DNA of 64,000 nucleotides, from contig VTTJ01000009.1 in the NCBI GenBank assembly GCA_008364785.1, positions 124,001 to 188,000 of the forward strand, read 5' to 3'. A program made the position numbers and the translations under genes. This DNA is from Bacillus sp. BGMRC 2118. GTDB lineage: Bacteria > Bacillota > Bacilli > Bacillales > SA4. Below are positions 34,799 through 44,614 of this stretch, one piece after another. Numbering within the stretch: the first letter of the stretch is position 1; every line of letters starts with the position of its first letter. The notes under the pieces are model-generated. The model had not been told where the DNA came from and made no database searches. It saw only the letters and a program-made list of their open reading frames with translations.

Positions 34799-36067
34799 CT
34801 ATCCAACACCTCGAAAACGCACTTCACTCCCCACCGACTCACCTGCAAGATTCTTCAAATCATTCCCCGAAGGATTCTGAAAAACCTTCAATTCGAATTC
34901 ACCTGCTACAGCTAATAAATGGTCAAAGATATCAGACTGAACATCTTCATATACGGCCCACCTTGTATCTTTTGTAAAGGCGTAAATTTCTATCGGCAAA
35001 CCATGTTCTCCAGGAGGCAATTGTCTTACTAATAGGGTCATGTTCTGGTTAATCGCAGGATGAGATTTCAAATATTGATGCATATATGCGCGGAAAATGC
35101 CAACATTTGTAAGAGATCTTCCATTCACCCGATGGTTCTCGAACGAATCAAACTTCGCATTATACTCAGCAATTTCATTTTCTTTCATTACCATATAATC
35201 TTTCAAATAGTGAATATGTCTACACTTCTCCAGCATTGTCCCAGAACAGAAGGAAATACTGGTCGTGTCAATTAATATTGATCGCTTGATTCTGCGTCCT
35301 CCAGAGCTTTCCATTCCTCTCCAGTTAATAAAGGAGTCAGAAATGAGCGCATAACTGGGGACACTCGTTATCGTTTTATCAAAGTTTTGAACCATAACGG
35401 TATTTAGGGAGATATCAATGATGTTCCCGTCTGCTCCATACTTCGGCATTTCAATCCAATCTCCCACCCGTACCATGTCATTGGCGGCCAATTGAATACC
35501 TGCCACAAGTCCTAACAACGAATCCTTAAACACTAACATCAAGACAGCAGACAGCGCACCAATACCACTTAACAAAATAAGTGGACTCTCGCCTAGTAGA
35601 TTCGAGATAACGAGAATGCCTCCTAATGTTAGAACGATGATATTTACAACCTGAACATACCCCTTTATCGGCTTGGTTTTCGATATTTCATAAGTTTGAT
35701 AAATTGCAGTTACCGTTTTCAATAAGGCGTGTACCACCATTAACGCAACGATAATAATATACGTAATGGCTCCCTTTTCAATCATCAGCTGATAATCTGG
35801 CAAACTAGCAGAAAAGTAATAAATAATGATGGCAGGTACGATGTGGGATAACTTTTGAAAAACCTTTCCCTCTAGCACCATCGTCGCACGTGGGAATTTA
35901 CTTTTCGTCAAGTAATGGGAGATGAGCCGAATTACGACCTTTTTCGTTATAAAATTGGCAATGATACAGATAATCCCTATAAGAATCACCATAATGGTGA
36001 TAGACAAATATTTCGCTACTGTTGGAGCCAGCTCCCACTCCATTAATAAGCCTTGGATATATTCCAT
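34799..36067 (-). CDS. MscS-family mechanosensitive channel (YbdG type)
   Basis: A 422-residue membrane protein with about five helices, the last pore-lining one being LLSGIGALSAVLMLVFKDSLLGLVAGIQLA (about 165-195), the MscS TM3 signature. The beta domain follows (VGDWIEMPKYGADGNIIDISLNTVMVQNFDKT), then a long soluble C-terminus with LVRQLPPGEHGLPIEIYAFT. Length and this C-terminus match the YbdG/MscM class more than short MscS. It should open under membrane tension during osmotic downshock. ATG 36067 has GGAGGAAAGAGGG upstream. It stands alone. Confidence 0.92.
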   Translation of the reverse strand: MEYIQGLLMEWELAPTVAKYLSITIMVILIGIICIIANFITKKVVIRLISHYLTKSKFPRATMVLEGKVFQKLSHIVPAIIIYYFSASLPDYQLMIEKGAITYIIIVALMVVHALLKTVTAIYQTYEISKTKPIKGYVQVVNIIVLTLGGILVISNLLGESPLILLSGIGALSAVLMLVFKDSLLGLVAGIQLAANDMVRVGDWIEMPKYGADGNIIDISLNTVMVQNFDKTITSVPSYALISDSFINWRGMESSGGRRIKRSILIDTTSISFCSGTMLEKCRHIHYLKDYMVMKENEIAEYNAKFDSFENHRVNGRSLTNVGIFRAYMHQYLKSHPAINQNMTLLVRQLPPGEHGLPIEIYAFTKDTRWAVYEDVQSDIFDHLLAVAGEFELKVFQNPSGNDLKNLAGESVGSEVRFRGVG

Positions 36068-36162
36068 CCCTCTTTCCTCCTTCTCAAACTGGACAAAACC
36101 AACTTACTTGTCCTATTCACTACTTTTAAGTTTATGGGGAAAGCTGCGGATATATAACCTAA

Positions 36163-36546
36163 TTAGCTGTAGCAGCTTGCGTATTCCTTACCAGTTCTCA
36201 CATTAACATCCAATTTGAACTGTTCAGGAAAACACTTGCCTGTTTCGGCATCAACAGAATATTTTTCAGTCGTATCAACCTCCTTCCTTTCCTCATAACA
36301 TTGTAGGTCTTCCACCCTCTTGATGTTATCACTTTTCCAATTTCTCAATACACCGTCTACATAAAAGAATCTTCTATTATGATTGATACAAGCAATTTCC
36401 AAAGCCTTTAAAATCATTTGCTTGGGGTAAACAAAATGCAAGTCATTCAACCACAACAACAACTGCTGTTTTGACCATGAATTCTGTGAACCAAATCCAT
36501 TATGATCCCAAAACTCATGTATTTCTCTCGCATCTTCTGTTTTCAT
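36163..36546 (-). CDS. DnaD/DnaB_2-like domain protein
   Basis: A 127-residue protein. Residues about 2-78 (AREIHEFWDHNGFG, LLLWLNDLHFVYPKQMILKA and FFYVDGVLRNWKSDNIK) fit the DnaD/DnaB_2 helical domain found in primosome proteins and in phage DnaD-like proteins. The C-terminus carries cysteines at CYEERK, KCFPEQ and a final CYS, possibly a metal or redox site. It lacks the N-terminal winged helix of true DnaD. ATG 36546 or GTG 36552 are both possible; the upstream extension to 36666 has no ribosome binding site. It may be a phage-derived remnant or an independent small gene. Confidence 0.6.
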   Translation of the reverse strand: MKTEDAREIHEFWDHNGFGSQNSWSKQQLLLWLNDLHFVYPKQMILKALEIACINHNRRFFYVDGVLRNWKSDNIKRVEDLQCYEERKEVDTTEKYSVDAETGKCFPEQFKLDVNVRTGKEYASCYS

Positions 36547-36631
36547 TTTCACACCACAACCCTTTTTAGTTATTTCACACTTTATATAGTGTTCACATAG
36601 CAAAAAGGGGTTGTTTTCAAGAAAAAAATAA

Positions 36632-36662
36632 AAAATCACCTTACACATAAGTGTAGGTGATG
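36632..36662 (-). terminator. Terminator after the YgjP-type gene
   Basis: ATCACCTACAC/GTGTAAGGTGAT stem with short loop then TTTTTTATTTTTTT on the minus strand. It is about 140 bases beyond the stop of the metallopeptidase-like gene, leaving a long 3' tail. Confidence 0.75.
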
Positions 36663-36803
36663 ACATTTGTTACGTATTGTAGTTTCCGTTCAGTCTTCTT
36701 CTTTTTCTAGTGAAAGTAATTGCAAAAAAGCAGATTTTGAAAACTACTTGTTTTCTGGATCTGCGTTTATTATGTCATGATTATTTTTATATTTATATCC
36801 TAG

Positions 36804-37511
36804 TTACACCGTCATCCTCCACCCAGAAGCCCCTAACCATCTCTCCTTCTCCTTATAATCCGGCATGATCTTCCCAACAAGCCTCCAAAACGACCGATCA
36901 TGATTCAAGTGCACCATATGACACATTTCATGAACGACAACATAGTCGATTACTTCAAGTGGTGCCATTGCTAGCTTCCAGTTGAAGGTCAGCTTAAGGT
37001 TGGAGTCACATGTTCCCCATTTGGTTGTGCTGTCAATAATACGCACCGAACGTGGTCTTGATTTAAAGTGAGATTGATAGAATGAGATCCTCTCTTCTAC
37101 TAATGCCTTGCACTGCTGATAATAAAACCTCTTTAGTGATTGTTTTATTTTTTCTTCGTCCTGCTGCTTTACGTATATATGTAGTATCTCGTTTTCAAAT
37201 ACGACTTGATCCTGGATGATTGTAGTATCTAGCACTACTTTAATTGGATAGGACTTTCCCAAATATAAAAACTTCTCGTCATCTTCATATACCTTTTTCT
37301 GAGGTCCATTCAGTCGTTCTTTTGATTCTTTTATCTTACTTAGCACGAGATCCCAATTTGCCTCTAACACCTGAATAATCCGTTCATTTTGGGTTTTCTT
37401 TGGTGCCAGAATTTCAATATTTCCGTATATATCTACTGTAATCCCAATCGTACCTCTGTTTTTATAAACAATTTCAAAGCGTATAGTTTCCCCTGCGTAT
37501 GTATGAATCAT
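36804..37511 (-). CDS. YgjP-type (DUF45/M48-like) putative metalloprotein
   Basis: A 235-residue cytoplasmic protein. The zinc signature is HEMCHMVHLNH (H194, E195, H198, H204 as third ligand) followed by FWRLVGKIMPDY, and KWGTCDSNLKLTFNWKL (about 164-180) is the typical preceding stretch of the YgjP family. E. coli YgjP was reported as a UTP pyrophosphatase; the fold resembles SprT/WLM metalloproteases. The start ATG overlaps the stop of the YehS-like gene by four bases, so the two are coupled. Function beyond the family is unclear. Confidence 0.87.
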   Translation of the reverse strand: MIHTYAGETIRFEIVYKNRGTIGITVDIYGNIEILAPKKTQNERIIQVLEANWDLVLSKIKESKERLNGPQKKVYEDDEKFLYLGKSYPIKVVLDTTIIQDQVVFENEILHIYVKQQDEEKIKQSLKRFYYQQCKALVEERISFYQSHFKSRPRSVRIIDSTTKWGTCDSNLKLTFNWKLAMAPLEVIDYVVVHEMCHMVHLNHDRSFWRLVGKIMPDYKEKERWLGASGWRMTV

Positions 37512-38005
37512 GATTTATCCCTGTATGTAACTGCCAATCCCTTCAAAAATGCTCTGGCGAAACTGTCTAGACATGGCTTATAGTTTTTATGTCCTTCTTT
37601 TCTCAAGATTGCTCCTAGTTCACCTTTTGAGACGTTTAATCCGCCTTTTTTGAATATTTCGAGCATATCCTCTGTTGTTAAGGAAAGGGCGATTTTGACT
37701 CTTTTTAATAGGACATTGTTCACGTGTGTTTTATTTGTTATAGTCGGTTCTGGTGTCTCCGGTTGTCCTGGTTTTGGTTCTTGTTTTCCTCTTTTATAAA
37801 TAATAAAGCCATTTAAGAATGAATTTAGCATAGAGTTTGTTAATTTTAATTCGTACTCATCCTCTACTTCCTCTGACTTCTTAAGGATTTTCACCACGTC
37901 TGGTACAGGAACCTCCATGCCTCCAAGCTTAAAGATCTCGGACATTTCACTATTTTTAATTTCCAATGCATATCGTAATCGAACTAATACGTCGTTATTT
38001 TCCAT
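37508..38005 (-). CDS. YehS-like (DUF1456) protein
   Basis: A 165-residue protein containing two copies of a repeat (about 3-75 and 100-160): NNDVLVRLRYALEIKNSEMSEIFKLGG and VNNVLLKRVKIALSLTTEDMLEIFKKGG, the hallmark of DUF1456/YehS. A Pro-rich linker (KQEPKPGQPETPEP) separates them. Members are cytoplasmic and of unknown function. ATG 38005 has AGGAGGAAC upstream; its end overlaps the metalloprotein start. The two genes form a small operon. Confidence 0.87.
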   Translation of the reverse strand: MENNDVLVRLRYALEIKNSEMSEIFKLGGMEVPVPDVVKILKKSEEVEDEYELKLTNSMLNSFLNGFIIYKRGKQEPKPGQPETPEPTITNKTHVNNVLLKRVKIALSLTTEDMLEIFKKGGLNVSKGELGAILRKEGHKNYKPCLDSFARAFLKGLAVTYRDKS

Positions 38006-38025
38006 TTTTGTTCCTCCTACTTTTC

Positions 38026-38058
38026 AAAAAAGCTCCTGTACTAATAGCAACAGGAACT
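38026..38058 (-). terminator. Terminator after truA
   Basis: AGTTCCTGT/ACAGGAGCT stem (one mismatch), 10-base loop, then TTTTTT on the minus strand, ending just before the YehS-like ribosome binding site. Confidence 0.8.
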
Positions 38059-38070
38059 CCTTGCTCAAAA

Positions 38071-38805
38071 CTAATACTCAATTCTCTCCAAATAAAGTCC
38101 ACGTGCATCTGCCATCAGTGCAACCTGTCTTTCTTTTGAGGCAATAATCAATGGTACATCATCAGGTTGTTTCTTCCCTAAGCCAATCTCGATCAGGGTT
38201 CCTACGATCTTTCTGACCATGTTATGTAAAAAGCCATTTCCACGAACGCGCACCTCAATAACCCCATCATTTTCTTCAACTGTAACTGCTGTAATTTCTC
38301 TTACCATGGATTTTTTCTTTGACTTTGCATTAGAATACGCAGTAAAGTCATGCTCGCCTACAAAGTGTTGACTGGCTTGCTTCATTACTTTCACATTCAG
38401 CTTCTTCTCTACATGCAAAGAGAGCTTTCGCATGAAAGGATGTGAATATTCCTCGTTCCAAATCTTATACAAATAGGTTTTATCCCCTGCATTGTATCGT
38501 GCATGAAAACGCTCTGGAACTAGCTCCACCTGGAAAATACTAATATCTTGAGGCAACGATTTATTTAGCTGACTCATGAGATCAGAAGGAGTAACGTTAC
38601 TCTTTAATTTCACATTGGCAACCTGTGCAAGAGCATGAACTCCTGCATCTGTTCGGCTGCATCCAATAATTTCTACCTCTTCTCCTTCGATTGTGGAGAG
38701 GACCTTTTCTATTTTACCTTGAATCGTATTTTCATCATTCCCCAGACGCTGCCAGCCTTTGTATCTACTGCCGTCATATTGAATGGTCATCTTATAATTG
38801 TTCAT
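38071..38805 (-). CDS. truA: tRNA pseudouridine synthase A family protein
   Basis: A 244-residue pseudouridine synthase that isomerises uridines at positions 38-40 of tRNA anticodon stems. The catalytic aspartate is D53 in GCSRTDAGVHA, the TruA signature; the conserved QYDGSRYKGWQR start and NGFLHNMVRKIVGTLIEIG (about 195-213) are also present. Bacilli commonly have a TruA in a ribosomal protein cluster; this isolated copy may be a second paralog. ATG 38805 has GGAGAAAC upstream. It lies 22 bp after opuD with no terminator in between, so it may share the opuD transcript. Confidence 0.92.
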   Translation of the reverse strand: MNNYKMTIQYDGSRYKGWQRLGNDENTIQGKIEKVLSTIEGEEVEIIGCSRTDAGVHALAQVANVKLKSNVTPSDLMSQLNKSLPQDISIFQVELVPERFHARYNAGDKTYLYKIWNEEYSHPFMRKLSLHVEKKLNVKVMKQASQHFVGEHDFTAYSNAKSKKKSMVREITAVTVEENDGVIEVRVRGNGFLHNMVRKIVGTLIEIGLGKKQPDDVPLIIASKERQVALMADARGLYLERIEY

Positions 38806-38827
38806 CCGTTTCTCCTCACTTCAACTA

Positions 38828-40357
38828 CTACTGCACCTTGCCTTCTACTTTCTTACGCGGAGTTGGTTTGTGATATAAACCAAGTTCCTTTTTCTCTCTA
38901 GCTAATGAGCGATACAACGATAGCATCATTAACACGATAATCATTGAAAATGGGAAGGCCGCCCCAATCAAGGCATTTTGAAGTGCCTGTAAACCGCCAC
39001 TATATAACAGAATTAAGGCAACGGTCGATTGTGCAATTCCCCATGTTAATTTCACCGAGTTCGGTGGTGTAAGTGATCCGTGTGTTGTTTGCATTCCTAA
39101 TACAAATGTTGCAGAGTCAGCAGATGTGATAAAGAACGTACACACAAGTGTAATTGCAACAATTGAAAGAATTGTGGACATCGGAAATTCATTAAAGATT
39201 GCAAACAGCACCTGTTCTGTAGGGAAATTTGTTAAATCAATGTTTCCAGCATTTTGAACCTCTATTCCTGAAGTTCCAAATACAGCGAACCATAAAAAGC
39301 TTACTATGGTTGGAAGCAGTAAAACTCCGATTAAGAATTCACGAATGGTTCTTCCTCTCGATACACGGGCAATAAAGATTCCAACGAACGGTGACCATGA
39401 AATCCACCATGCCCAATAAAAAATAGTCCACGAATTAATCCATGATCTGTGTTCTTCATTAAGCGGTGCAATTCGAAAACTCATTTGAACAATGTTTTGT
39501 ATGTATCCACCCAGAGAGTCTGTAAACATATTTAATATAAGAATTGTAGGACCTGCGATAAACATTAAAATTAGTAATGCAACGGCTAATACCATGTTTG
39601 TGTTACTTAATATTTTTATTCCTTTGCTAAGTCCAGACCAGGCGGAAATCATAAATAATACCGTTACGATTGCAATGATTATAAACTGGACATTGAAGCT
39701 AATCGGAATACCTAGTAAATACGATAAACCACCATTAATTTGCGCAGCACCGAATCCAAGTGTTGTCGCAACTCCGATCACTGTAGCAAATACGGCCAAT
39801 ACATCGATGACAACACCGAGAGGACCTTCCATTCTCTTTCCTAGTACCGGTTTTAACGTAGCTGAAATGAGGCCGGGTTCACCTTTACGAAATTGAAAGT
39901 AAGCTAGTGCGAGTGCAACAATGGCATAAATCGCCCACGCATGTATGCCCCAATGGAAAAAGGTATATCTCATTGCCTCTTTATTGGCAGCAGCTGTTCC
40001 TCCTTCAGCAAGTGGAGGATTCATGAAATGTGAAAGAGGTTCCGCAGCACCCCAAAAGACAAGCCCAATCCCCATTCCTGCACTAAATAACATCGCAAAC
40101 CAGGACGCTTTAGAATACTCAGGTTTCTCATCTGGTTTACCCAGCTTAATCGCCCCAACAGGACTAAAGATAAGAAAGACACAAAAAATTACGATAAGTG
40201 TCACTAAAATTAAATAATACCAGCCAAACGAATTTGTTAAAAACTCCTGTAAATTATATGTTGCCTCTTCAAAACTGCCTGGTGCCGTTACACCAAATAT
40301 AACGGCTGCCAGCACAATTGCCACCGAAATCCAAAATACATTTGATATCTTTTTCAT
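38828..40357 (-). CDS. opuD: BCCT-family glycine betaine transporter OpuD
   Basis: A 509-residue sodium-coupled transporter with about twelve helices. Signature sequences are [15 protein letters not shown] (about 93-107) and the aromatic box region [20 protein letters not shown] followed by [11 protein letters not shown] (about 310-340), which bind the trimethylammonium group. It imports glycine betaine for osmoprotection. The C-terminus is short and basic (RKKVEGKVQ), as in OpuD. ATG 40357 has GGAACAT upstream. The control region shows no clear promoter to me. TruA follows 22 bp downstream, an unusual partner. Confidence 0.93.
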   Translation of the reverse strand: MKKISNVFWISVAIVLAAVIFGVTAPGSFEEATYNLQEFLTNSFGWYYLILVTLIVIFCVFLIFSPVGAIKLGKPDEKPEYSKASWFAMLFSAGMGIGLVFWGAAEPLSHFMNPPLAEGGTAAANKEAMRYTFFHWGIHAWAIYAIVALALAYFQFRKGEPGLISATLKPVLGKRMEGPLGVVIDVLAVFATVIGVATTLGFGAAQINGGLSYLLGIPISFNVQFIIIAIVTVLFMISAWSGLSKGIKILSNTNMVLAVALLILMFIAGPTILILNMFTDSLGGYIQNIVQMSFRIAPLNEEHRSWINSWTIFYWAWWISWSPFVGIFIARVSRGRTIREFLIGVLLLPTIVSFLWFAVFGTSGIEVQNAGNIDLTNFPTEQVLFAIFNEFPMSTILSIVAITLVCTFFITSADSATFVLGMQTTHGSLTPPNSVKLTWGIAQSTVALILLYSGGLQALQNALIGAAFPFSMIIVLMMLSLYRSLAREKKELGLYHKPTPRKKVEGKVQ

Positions 40358-40756
40358 CGAATGTTCCTTTCCCTTATAGTCTTATACAAGTACACACCAT
40401 TACATTTGTATTATTCCCTAATCTTTACCTTTACTTGCTATATGTGTAGTTGCTTTTCAAAAATAATTCAGTCTGCTGCTTTTTAAAATTTACCCAGGGA
40501 TAAGAGAAATCTAACCATATGGCTCTTTCGTAAACATTTTGTTACTAGAGGAATATTTCATCCCTTGACGAATGCCCTGGAACCCATAGATTAACGGTTA
40601 CTCTTCTTATTTGAAAACCAACAATATACAAAAATAGCCCACGATCAATCGTTATACAGTAAAAGTGACATATATTAGTGTACCATAACTCCCTGATTTT
40701 ATTTTTGTGTGGAGCTTCGTAGTATGAATTTACCTAGCCCAAGTACGAAGAGGTAT
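40358..40756. other. Intergenic region upstream of opuD
   Basis: About 400 AT-rich bases between the MMPL terminator and opuD. It should contain the osmotically controlled opuD promoter, but I could not fix one; no gene or repeat is visible. Confidence 0.5.
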
Positions 40757-40794
40757 AAAAAAGGACCCTCTCCCAATAAAGGGAAAGAATCCTT
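40757..40794 (-). terminator. Terminator after the MMPL gene
   Basis: AAGGA...TTTCCC and GGGAGA...TCCTT pair around a short loop, followed by TTTTTT on the minus strand. Confidence 0.7.
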
Positions 40795-40804
40795 AATTAC
40801 CTTC

Positions 40805-43800
40805 TTATCCTGCTCTTTGATCCAATTTCACCTTATCCTTGTCTTTAGAAAATAACGTAGCTAACGCTTCTGGAAAGGCAATTAGTGCTGGAACAAAAAT
40901 TGGCAGCATGATGAAGCATAGAACAATCAGTCCCGTAATAACGGCGATTGCAAGCTCTGATAGAAGCACAATTCCCGCTGGCATAAGTGTCGCAAATGTT
41001 CCACCAAGAATAATAACAGCTGCTACAATAATACCGCCTGTGTGCTTAGAAGCTAACACAATTGCTTCCTTCGATGAAAGTTCCGGATATTCCTTATAAC
41101 GCATCATCAAGAAGATACTATAGTCCACTCCGAGCGATACGATAATAATAAAGGAGAAGAACGGCACAAAGGATGATAGCCCCTCATAGCCAAGTATCGT
41201 AATGAAAATAAAGTTCACTGTGAACATTGCTGCGTAGTAAGCTCCCACGAGTGATGCTGTAATAAATACCGGCGTCCAGAATGAACGGATGACAATAAAT
41301 AGAACAAGCAGGATACCGATAATAACAATGACAGTCGTCTTACTTAAATCTCTCGACAATACATCGTTCATATCCTTTGTTGTTGCTGTCGTGCCTGCTG
41401 TACCACTTTTTGCATCAGACAAAATGGTACCATCTAATCCGGCAGATAATGTTTCATTAATGGTACTGATTGTGTTCAACGCTTCAGATGAATATGGATC
41501 ATTATTTAAAATAACCGTCATTTTTGTGATGGTTCTGTCTTCAGACATGAATGCATCGAATGAAGGCTGTAACTCTTCACCCTTTAATACATCTTCTGGA
41601 ATATAGAAGCTCTTTGTATTAAGCTTCGTTAAATATCCGTTTGTCTGTCCAATTCCATCTGATATTTCCTTCAGCCCGCCGTTCACTTCTGATAATTGCT
41701 CCCCAAAACTACTGAAGCCATTTAGTCCTTCGACAAGCTGTTGTTGACCAGATTTCATTTGTCCTAGTCCAGCGTTAACACTGTTCATGTTTGTTACAAT
41801 TGTTCCGATACCTGATGAAGCCTGATCAAGTCCAGCTTCAAGCTGTTTCAATCCATCTGCTAATTGAGTCAGTCCACTACTCATTTTTTGCAGGTTTTCA
41901 TTCGCACCTTCAAAATTACCAGTCAGTGCATTGTACTGATTGTTTAATTCTTGAATACCCTCTGGAGTAATTTGACTTAGTGACGAAGCTAACCCATCAA
42001 TTGTATTCTTTAATCCTTGGTAATTTTCATCAGTTGCTGAGTTCTCATAGCTCTCTCCGATGCTATTTACCATTGCCTTCATTTGAGGGAGTGTTGCTTT
42101 CACACCTAATAGAGCTTGAGCAGCTTGTTGGTATTGGCTACCCATTACTTTATATCCACCTTGAATATCCCCAAAACCTTGAGATAATTGAGCAAGTCCA
42201 CCGCTCATCTGCTGAAGGTTTGTTTCAATAGCTGCAATCCCACCAGCAATTGTCTGTGGATTACTCGTTCCATCATCAATTCCCGCTTGAATTAGCTTTA
42301 ATCCATCGGCTAACTTGGCCACACCAGTTTGTAGATCTGCTGTACCGTCTACCATTTGGTTCACTTGAGAGAAATCTGCATCTCCAAGCCCTTCCTCAGC
42401 CTGCTGCAATCCGTCGTGAATTTGATCCACACCATCTTGCGTCTGAGATAATCCATCTGTCACAGACTCCATTTGACGATCTACATAAAAATCTTCAATC
42501 TTCTCACCTAAAGGCTGTGTTACAGATGATACCTGCTTCACTCCTTTTAGATCCTTAAGTCGGTCCGTAATATTGTCAATAACTGCTAGTGATTCATTAT
42601 TATCCAATGCCTCGTTATGTTCAATCACCACTGTTGCAGGCATCGACTGACCTTTACCAAACTTCTCTGCGACAAGATTGATCGCTTTAGATGACGGATA
42701 GTCATCTCCCAGCTCTCCAACTGTGTCAAAGTTCAGCTTTTCCTCATGGAAAATAATCATTGGACTGATGATTAATAAGATGATTACAGTTACTAAAATT
42801 GGGTGCTTCGTTCCGAATGAACTCGTTGCACTCCAAAACTTGTTTTCCTTATGACCACCAACACTTTTCGATGGCCAAAATATTTTCTTTCCAAATACCT
42901 TCATCACAAAAGGAGTTAGCGTCAATATTTCTAGTAATAAAATCGATACGCCAATTACAACTACTACACCGGATCGATAAATGGGTGATTCAGAAAACAC
43001 TAATGCGAGAAACGCAATAAACACAGTCAGAATGCTATACGCAATCGTTTTACCTGCCGTTTTATACGTATTCATGATTGAATCATCCACTGAATGGCCG
43101 TGTGCTAACTCTTCTTTGAATCGGTTAAAAAGAAGGATGTTATAATCTGTACCAATTCCAAACAGAATTAATACAAGAAGCATCTGAGTCAAACTTGTGA
43201 TCGGGAAGTTTGCTTTATCAATTAATTGCGCTGCAATTCCCATTGAAACAAGGTACGAAAACGCCACCGTAATTAAAGATACAATAGGTGTCACAACAGA
43301 CCTAAATGCAATAATTAAAACGACTAAAATAAAAATTACAGTTAATGCTGCACTTTTCTCAACACCAGCTGAGGTTGCCTTTAAGTAGTCATTATTAATA
43401 AAGTCTTCACCACTTAGATAATACTCAACAGGTGACGCATTGAGCTTCTCTTCAAATTGCTTTATAATATCATCAATTTCGCGATCTTTTTTATCAAGCT
43501 TATAGCTCACCATCAGTGTCGTACCATCTTCAGACACTAAATTACTTTTTGCTTCAGGCACCTCAAACGGGTCAATCATGTCCACAATTCCTAGCTCTGA
43601 GCTGTCGTCACGAATGGATTTTATCGTGTCTCCAATTTCGTTCATTTCATCATCTGAAATGGTATCCTTATCATAGAACACAATCAGGTTGTCTGTACCC
43701 TGTTTCGTTTCCATCTTTTTCAATATATCGCTCGCTAATACTGATGGACTGTCACTACTCGTACCTTGCTGGCCTTTTTCATGTAGAATCGCATTCACAT

Positions 43801-43882
43801 CTGGTTGAAATACTGTGAGCAAGATTGTTGCTATTAACCAGATTGCTAATATTGCCCAGCGCCCTTTTATTATGGTTTTCAA
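40805..43882 (-). CDS. MMPL/RND-type exporter (YdgH-like)
   Basis: A 1025-residue membrane protein with two six-helix bundles (helices in about 8-25, 165-340 and 800-1000) of the MMPL/RND family; SFVPFFSFIIIVSLGVDYSIFLMMRYKE in the second bundle and GIGTDYNILLFNRFKEEL in the first are the paired signatures. Between them lies a large extracellular region (about 440-760) of heptad-like repeats rich in GL, QI, DG and Q, a coiled coil as in YhgE/Pip-type proteins. It probably exports lipids, drugs or peptides. The MarR gene just upstream (33 bp) suggests the same arrangement as B. subtilis YdgG-YdgH. ATG 43882. Confidence 0.9.
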   Translation of the reverse strand: MKTIIKGRWAILAIWLIATILLTVFQPDVNAILHEKGQQGTSSDSPSVLASDILKKMETKQGTDNLIVFYDKDTISDDEMNEIGDTIKSIRDDSSELGIVDMIDPFEVPEAKSNLVSEDGTTLMVSYKLDKKDREIDDIIKQFEEKLNASPVEYYLSGEDFINNDYLKATSAGVEKSAALTVIFILVVLIIAFRSVVTPIVSLITVAFSYLVSMGIAAQLIDKANFPITSLTQMLLVLILFGIGTDYNILLFNRFKEELAHGHSVDDSIMNTYKTAGKTIAYSILTVFIAFLALVFSESPIYRSGVVVVIGVSILLLEILTLTPFVMKVFGKKIFWPSKSVGGHKENKFWSATSSFGTKHPILVTVIILLIISPMIIFHEEKLNFDTVGELGDDYPSSKAINLVAEKFGKGQSMPATVVIEHNEALDNNESLAVIDNITDRLKDLKGVKQVSSVTQPLGEKIEDFYVDRQMESVTDGLSQTQDGVDQIHDGLQQAEEGLGDADFSQVNQMVDGTADLQTGVAKLADGLKLIQAGIDDGTSNPQTIAGGIAAIETNLQQMSGGLAQLSQGFGDIQGGYKVMGSQYQQAAQALLGVKATLPQMKAMVNSIGESYENSATDENYQGLKNTIDGLASSLSQITPEGIQELNNQYNALTGNFEGANENLQKMSSGLTQLADGLKQLEAGLDQASSGIGTIVTNMNSVNAGLGQMKSGQQQLVEGLNGFSSFGEQLSEVNGGLKEISDGIGQTNGYLTKLNTKSFYIPEDVLKGEELQPSFDAFMSEDRTITKMTVILNNDPYSSEALNTISTINETLSAGLDGTILSDAKSGTAGTTATTKDMNDVLSRDLSKTTVIVIIGILLVLFIVIRSFWTPVFITASLVGAYYAAMFTVNFIFITILGYEGLSSFVPFFSFIIIVSLGVDYSIFLMMRYKEYPELSSKEAIVLASKHTGGIIVAAVIILGGTFATLMPAGIVLLSELAIAVITGLIVLCFIMLPIFVPALIAFPEALATLFSKDKDKVKLDQRAG

Positions 43883-43915
43883 TTTTTTATCCTCCCCAAA
43901 AGCTAGTAATCTAGT

Positions 43916-44419
43916 CTATTTTTTTCGTTTGTTGTCATCAGAAAAGTACAAGATATCGAAGAATTCATGATTATCCATTCCTTCTTCCACAACTTTCTTC
44001 TGAGCTGCTGAAACAAGCAATTGCATCCCCTTCTCTACAATCTCCTGCTCCTCAGGAGATAGAAGACTCAGCACACCTTCTAATGATTTATTCGTCAGCT
44101 CTGATACACTGTCGTTAATTTCTTCAGTAAGTCTTGGAGACAACGTAATATCAACGATTCGTTTATCCTTGCTATTTGGAGTCTTTTCTAGAAAACCTTT
44201 AGAAATCAGTCTCTCCACAATATCTGAGACGGTACTTTGTGTCATTTTTAAATTTTGGGACAGTTGTTTAATACTCACGGTTTTATGTGCATATACATCT
44301 CCAATCACTCGAACTTGCGGGATGGTTACACCATGCTCCTCTGCCTGTTTTTGGAGACTTTTCATTGTATATCGGTGAATAAAATCAACAGATTCCCTAA
44401 TAAAAGCAGCTCGATTCAC
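43916..44419 (-). CDS. MarR-family transcriptional regulator
   Basis: A 167-residue winged-helix repressor. The DNA-binding segment is VSIKQLSQNLKMTQSTVSDIVERLISKGFLEKTPNSKDKRIVDITLS (about 50-97), with the DKR wing typical of MarR. Flanking helices make the dimer interface. The start is GTG 44419 with GGAG upstream. It precedes the MMPL exporter by 33 bp and probably represses the operon through palindromes upstream of its own gene. Confidence 0.93.
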   Translation of the reverse strand: MNRAAFIRESVDFIHRYTMKSLQKQAEEHGVTIPQVRVIGDVYAHKTVSIKQLSQNLKMTQSTVSDIVERLISKGFLEKTPNSKDKRIVDITLSPRLTEEINDSVSELTNKSLEGVLSLLSPEEQEIVEKGMQLLVSAAQKKVVEEGMDNHEFFDILYFSDDNKRKK

Positions 44420-44436
44420 TTTATCTCAACTCCTTT

Positions 44437-44468
44437 TATATCGTACACGATACATCGCATACGATATA
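44437..44468. promoter_or_regulatory. Palindromic operators upstream of the MarR-type gene
   Basis: TATATCGTA (44437-44445) and TACGATATA (44460-44468) form a perfect 9-bp inverted repeat; inside it TATCGT-AC-ACGATA (44439-44452) is itself a palindrome. A further GCGATA lies downstream at 44476. Multiple TATCGTA half-sites next to a MarR gene imply autorepression. Confidence 0.65.
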
Positions 44469-44545
44469 TATTATTGCGATATTGTATTTATGTCAATGAA
44501 AAACACTCAGAGTGGAAATGGTAACTATTCCAATTGCATTGAAAA

Positions 44546-44578
44546 AGCCTGAAATTGCTATCAAAGCAATTTCAGGCT
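44546..44578 (-). terminator. Terminator after the REC-PAS-kinase gene
   Basis: Perfect 13-bp stem AGCCTGAAATTGC/GCAATTTCAGGCT with a 7-base loop, then TTTTC on the minus strand. Confidence 0.8.
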
Positions 44579-44614
44579 CTACTAGTAGATATATTTAAAA
44601 TATGTATAATTTCA

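Noticed and set aside
41980..42558. Plus-strand frames opposite the coiled-coil region of the MMPL exporter
   Set aside because: They are shadows of the repetitive heptad region and have no start signals.
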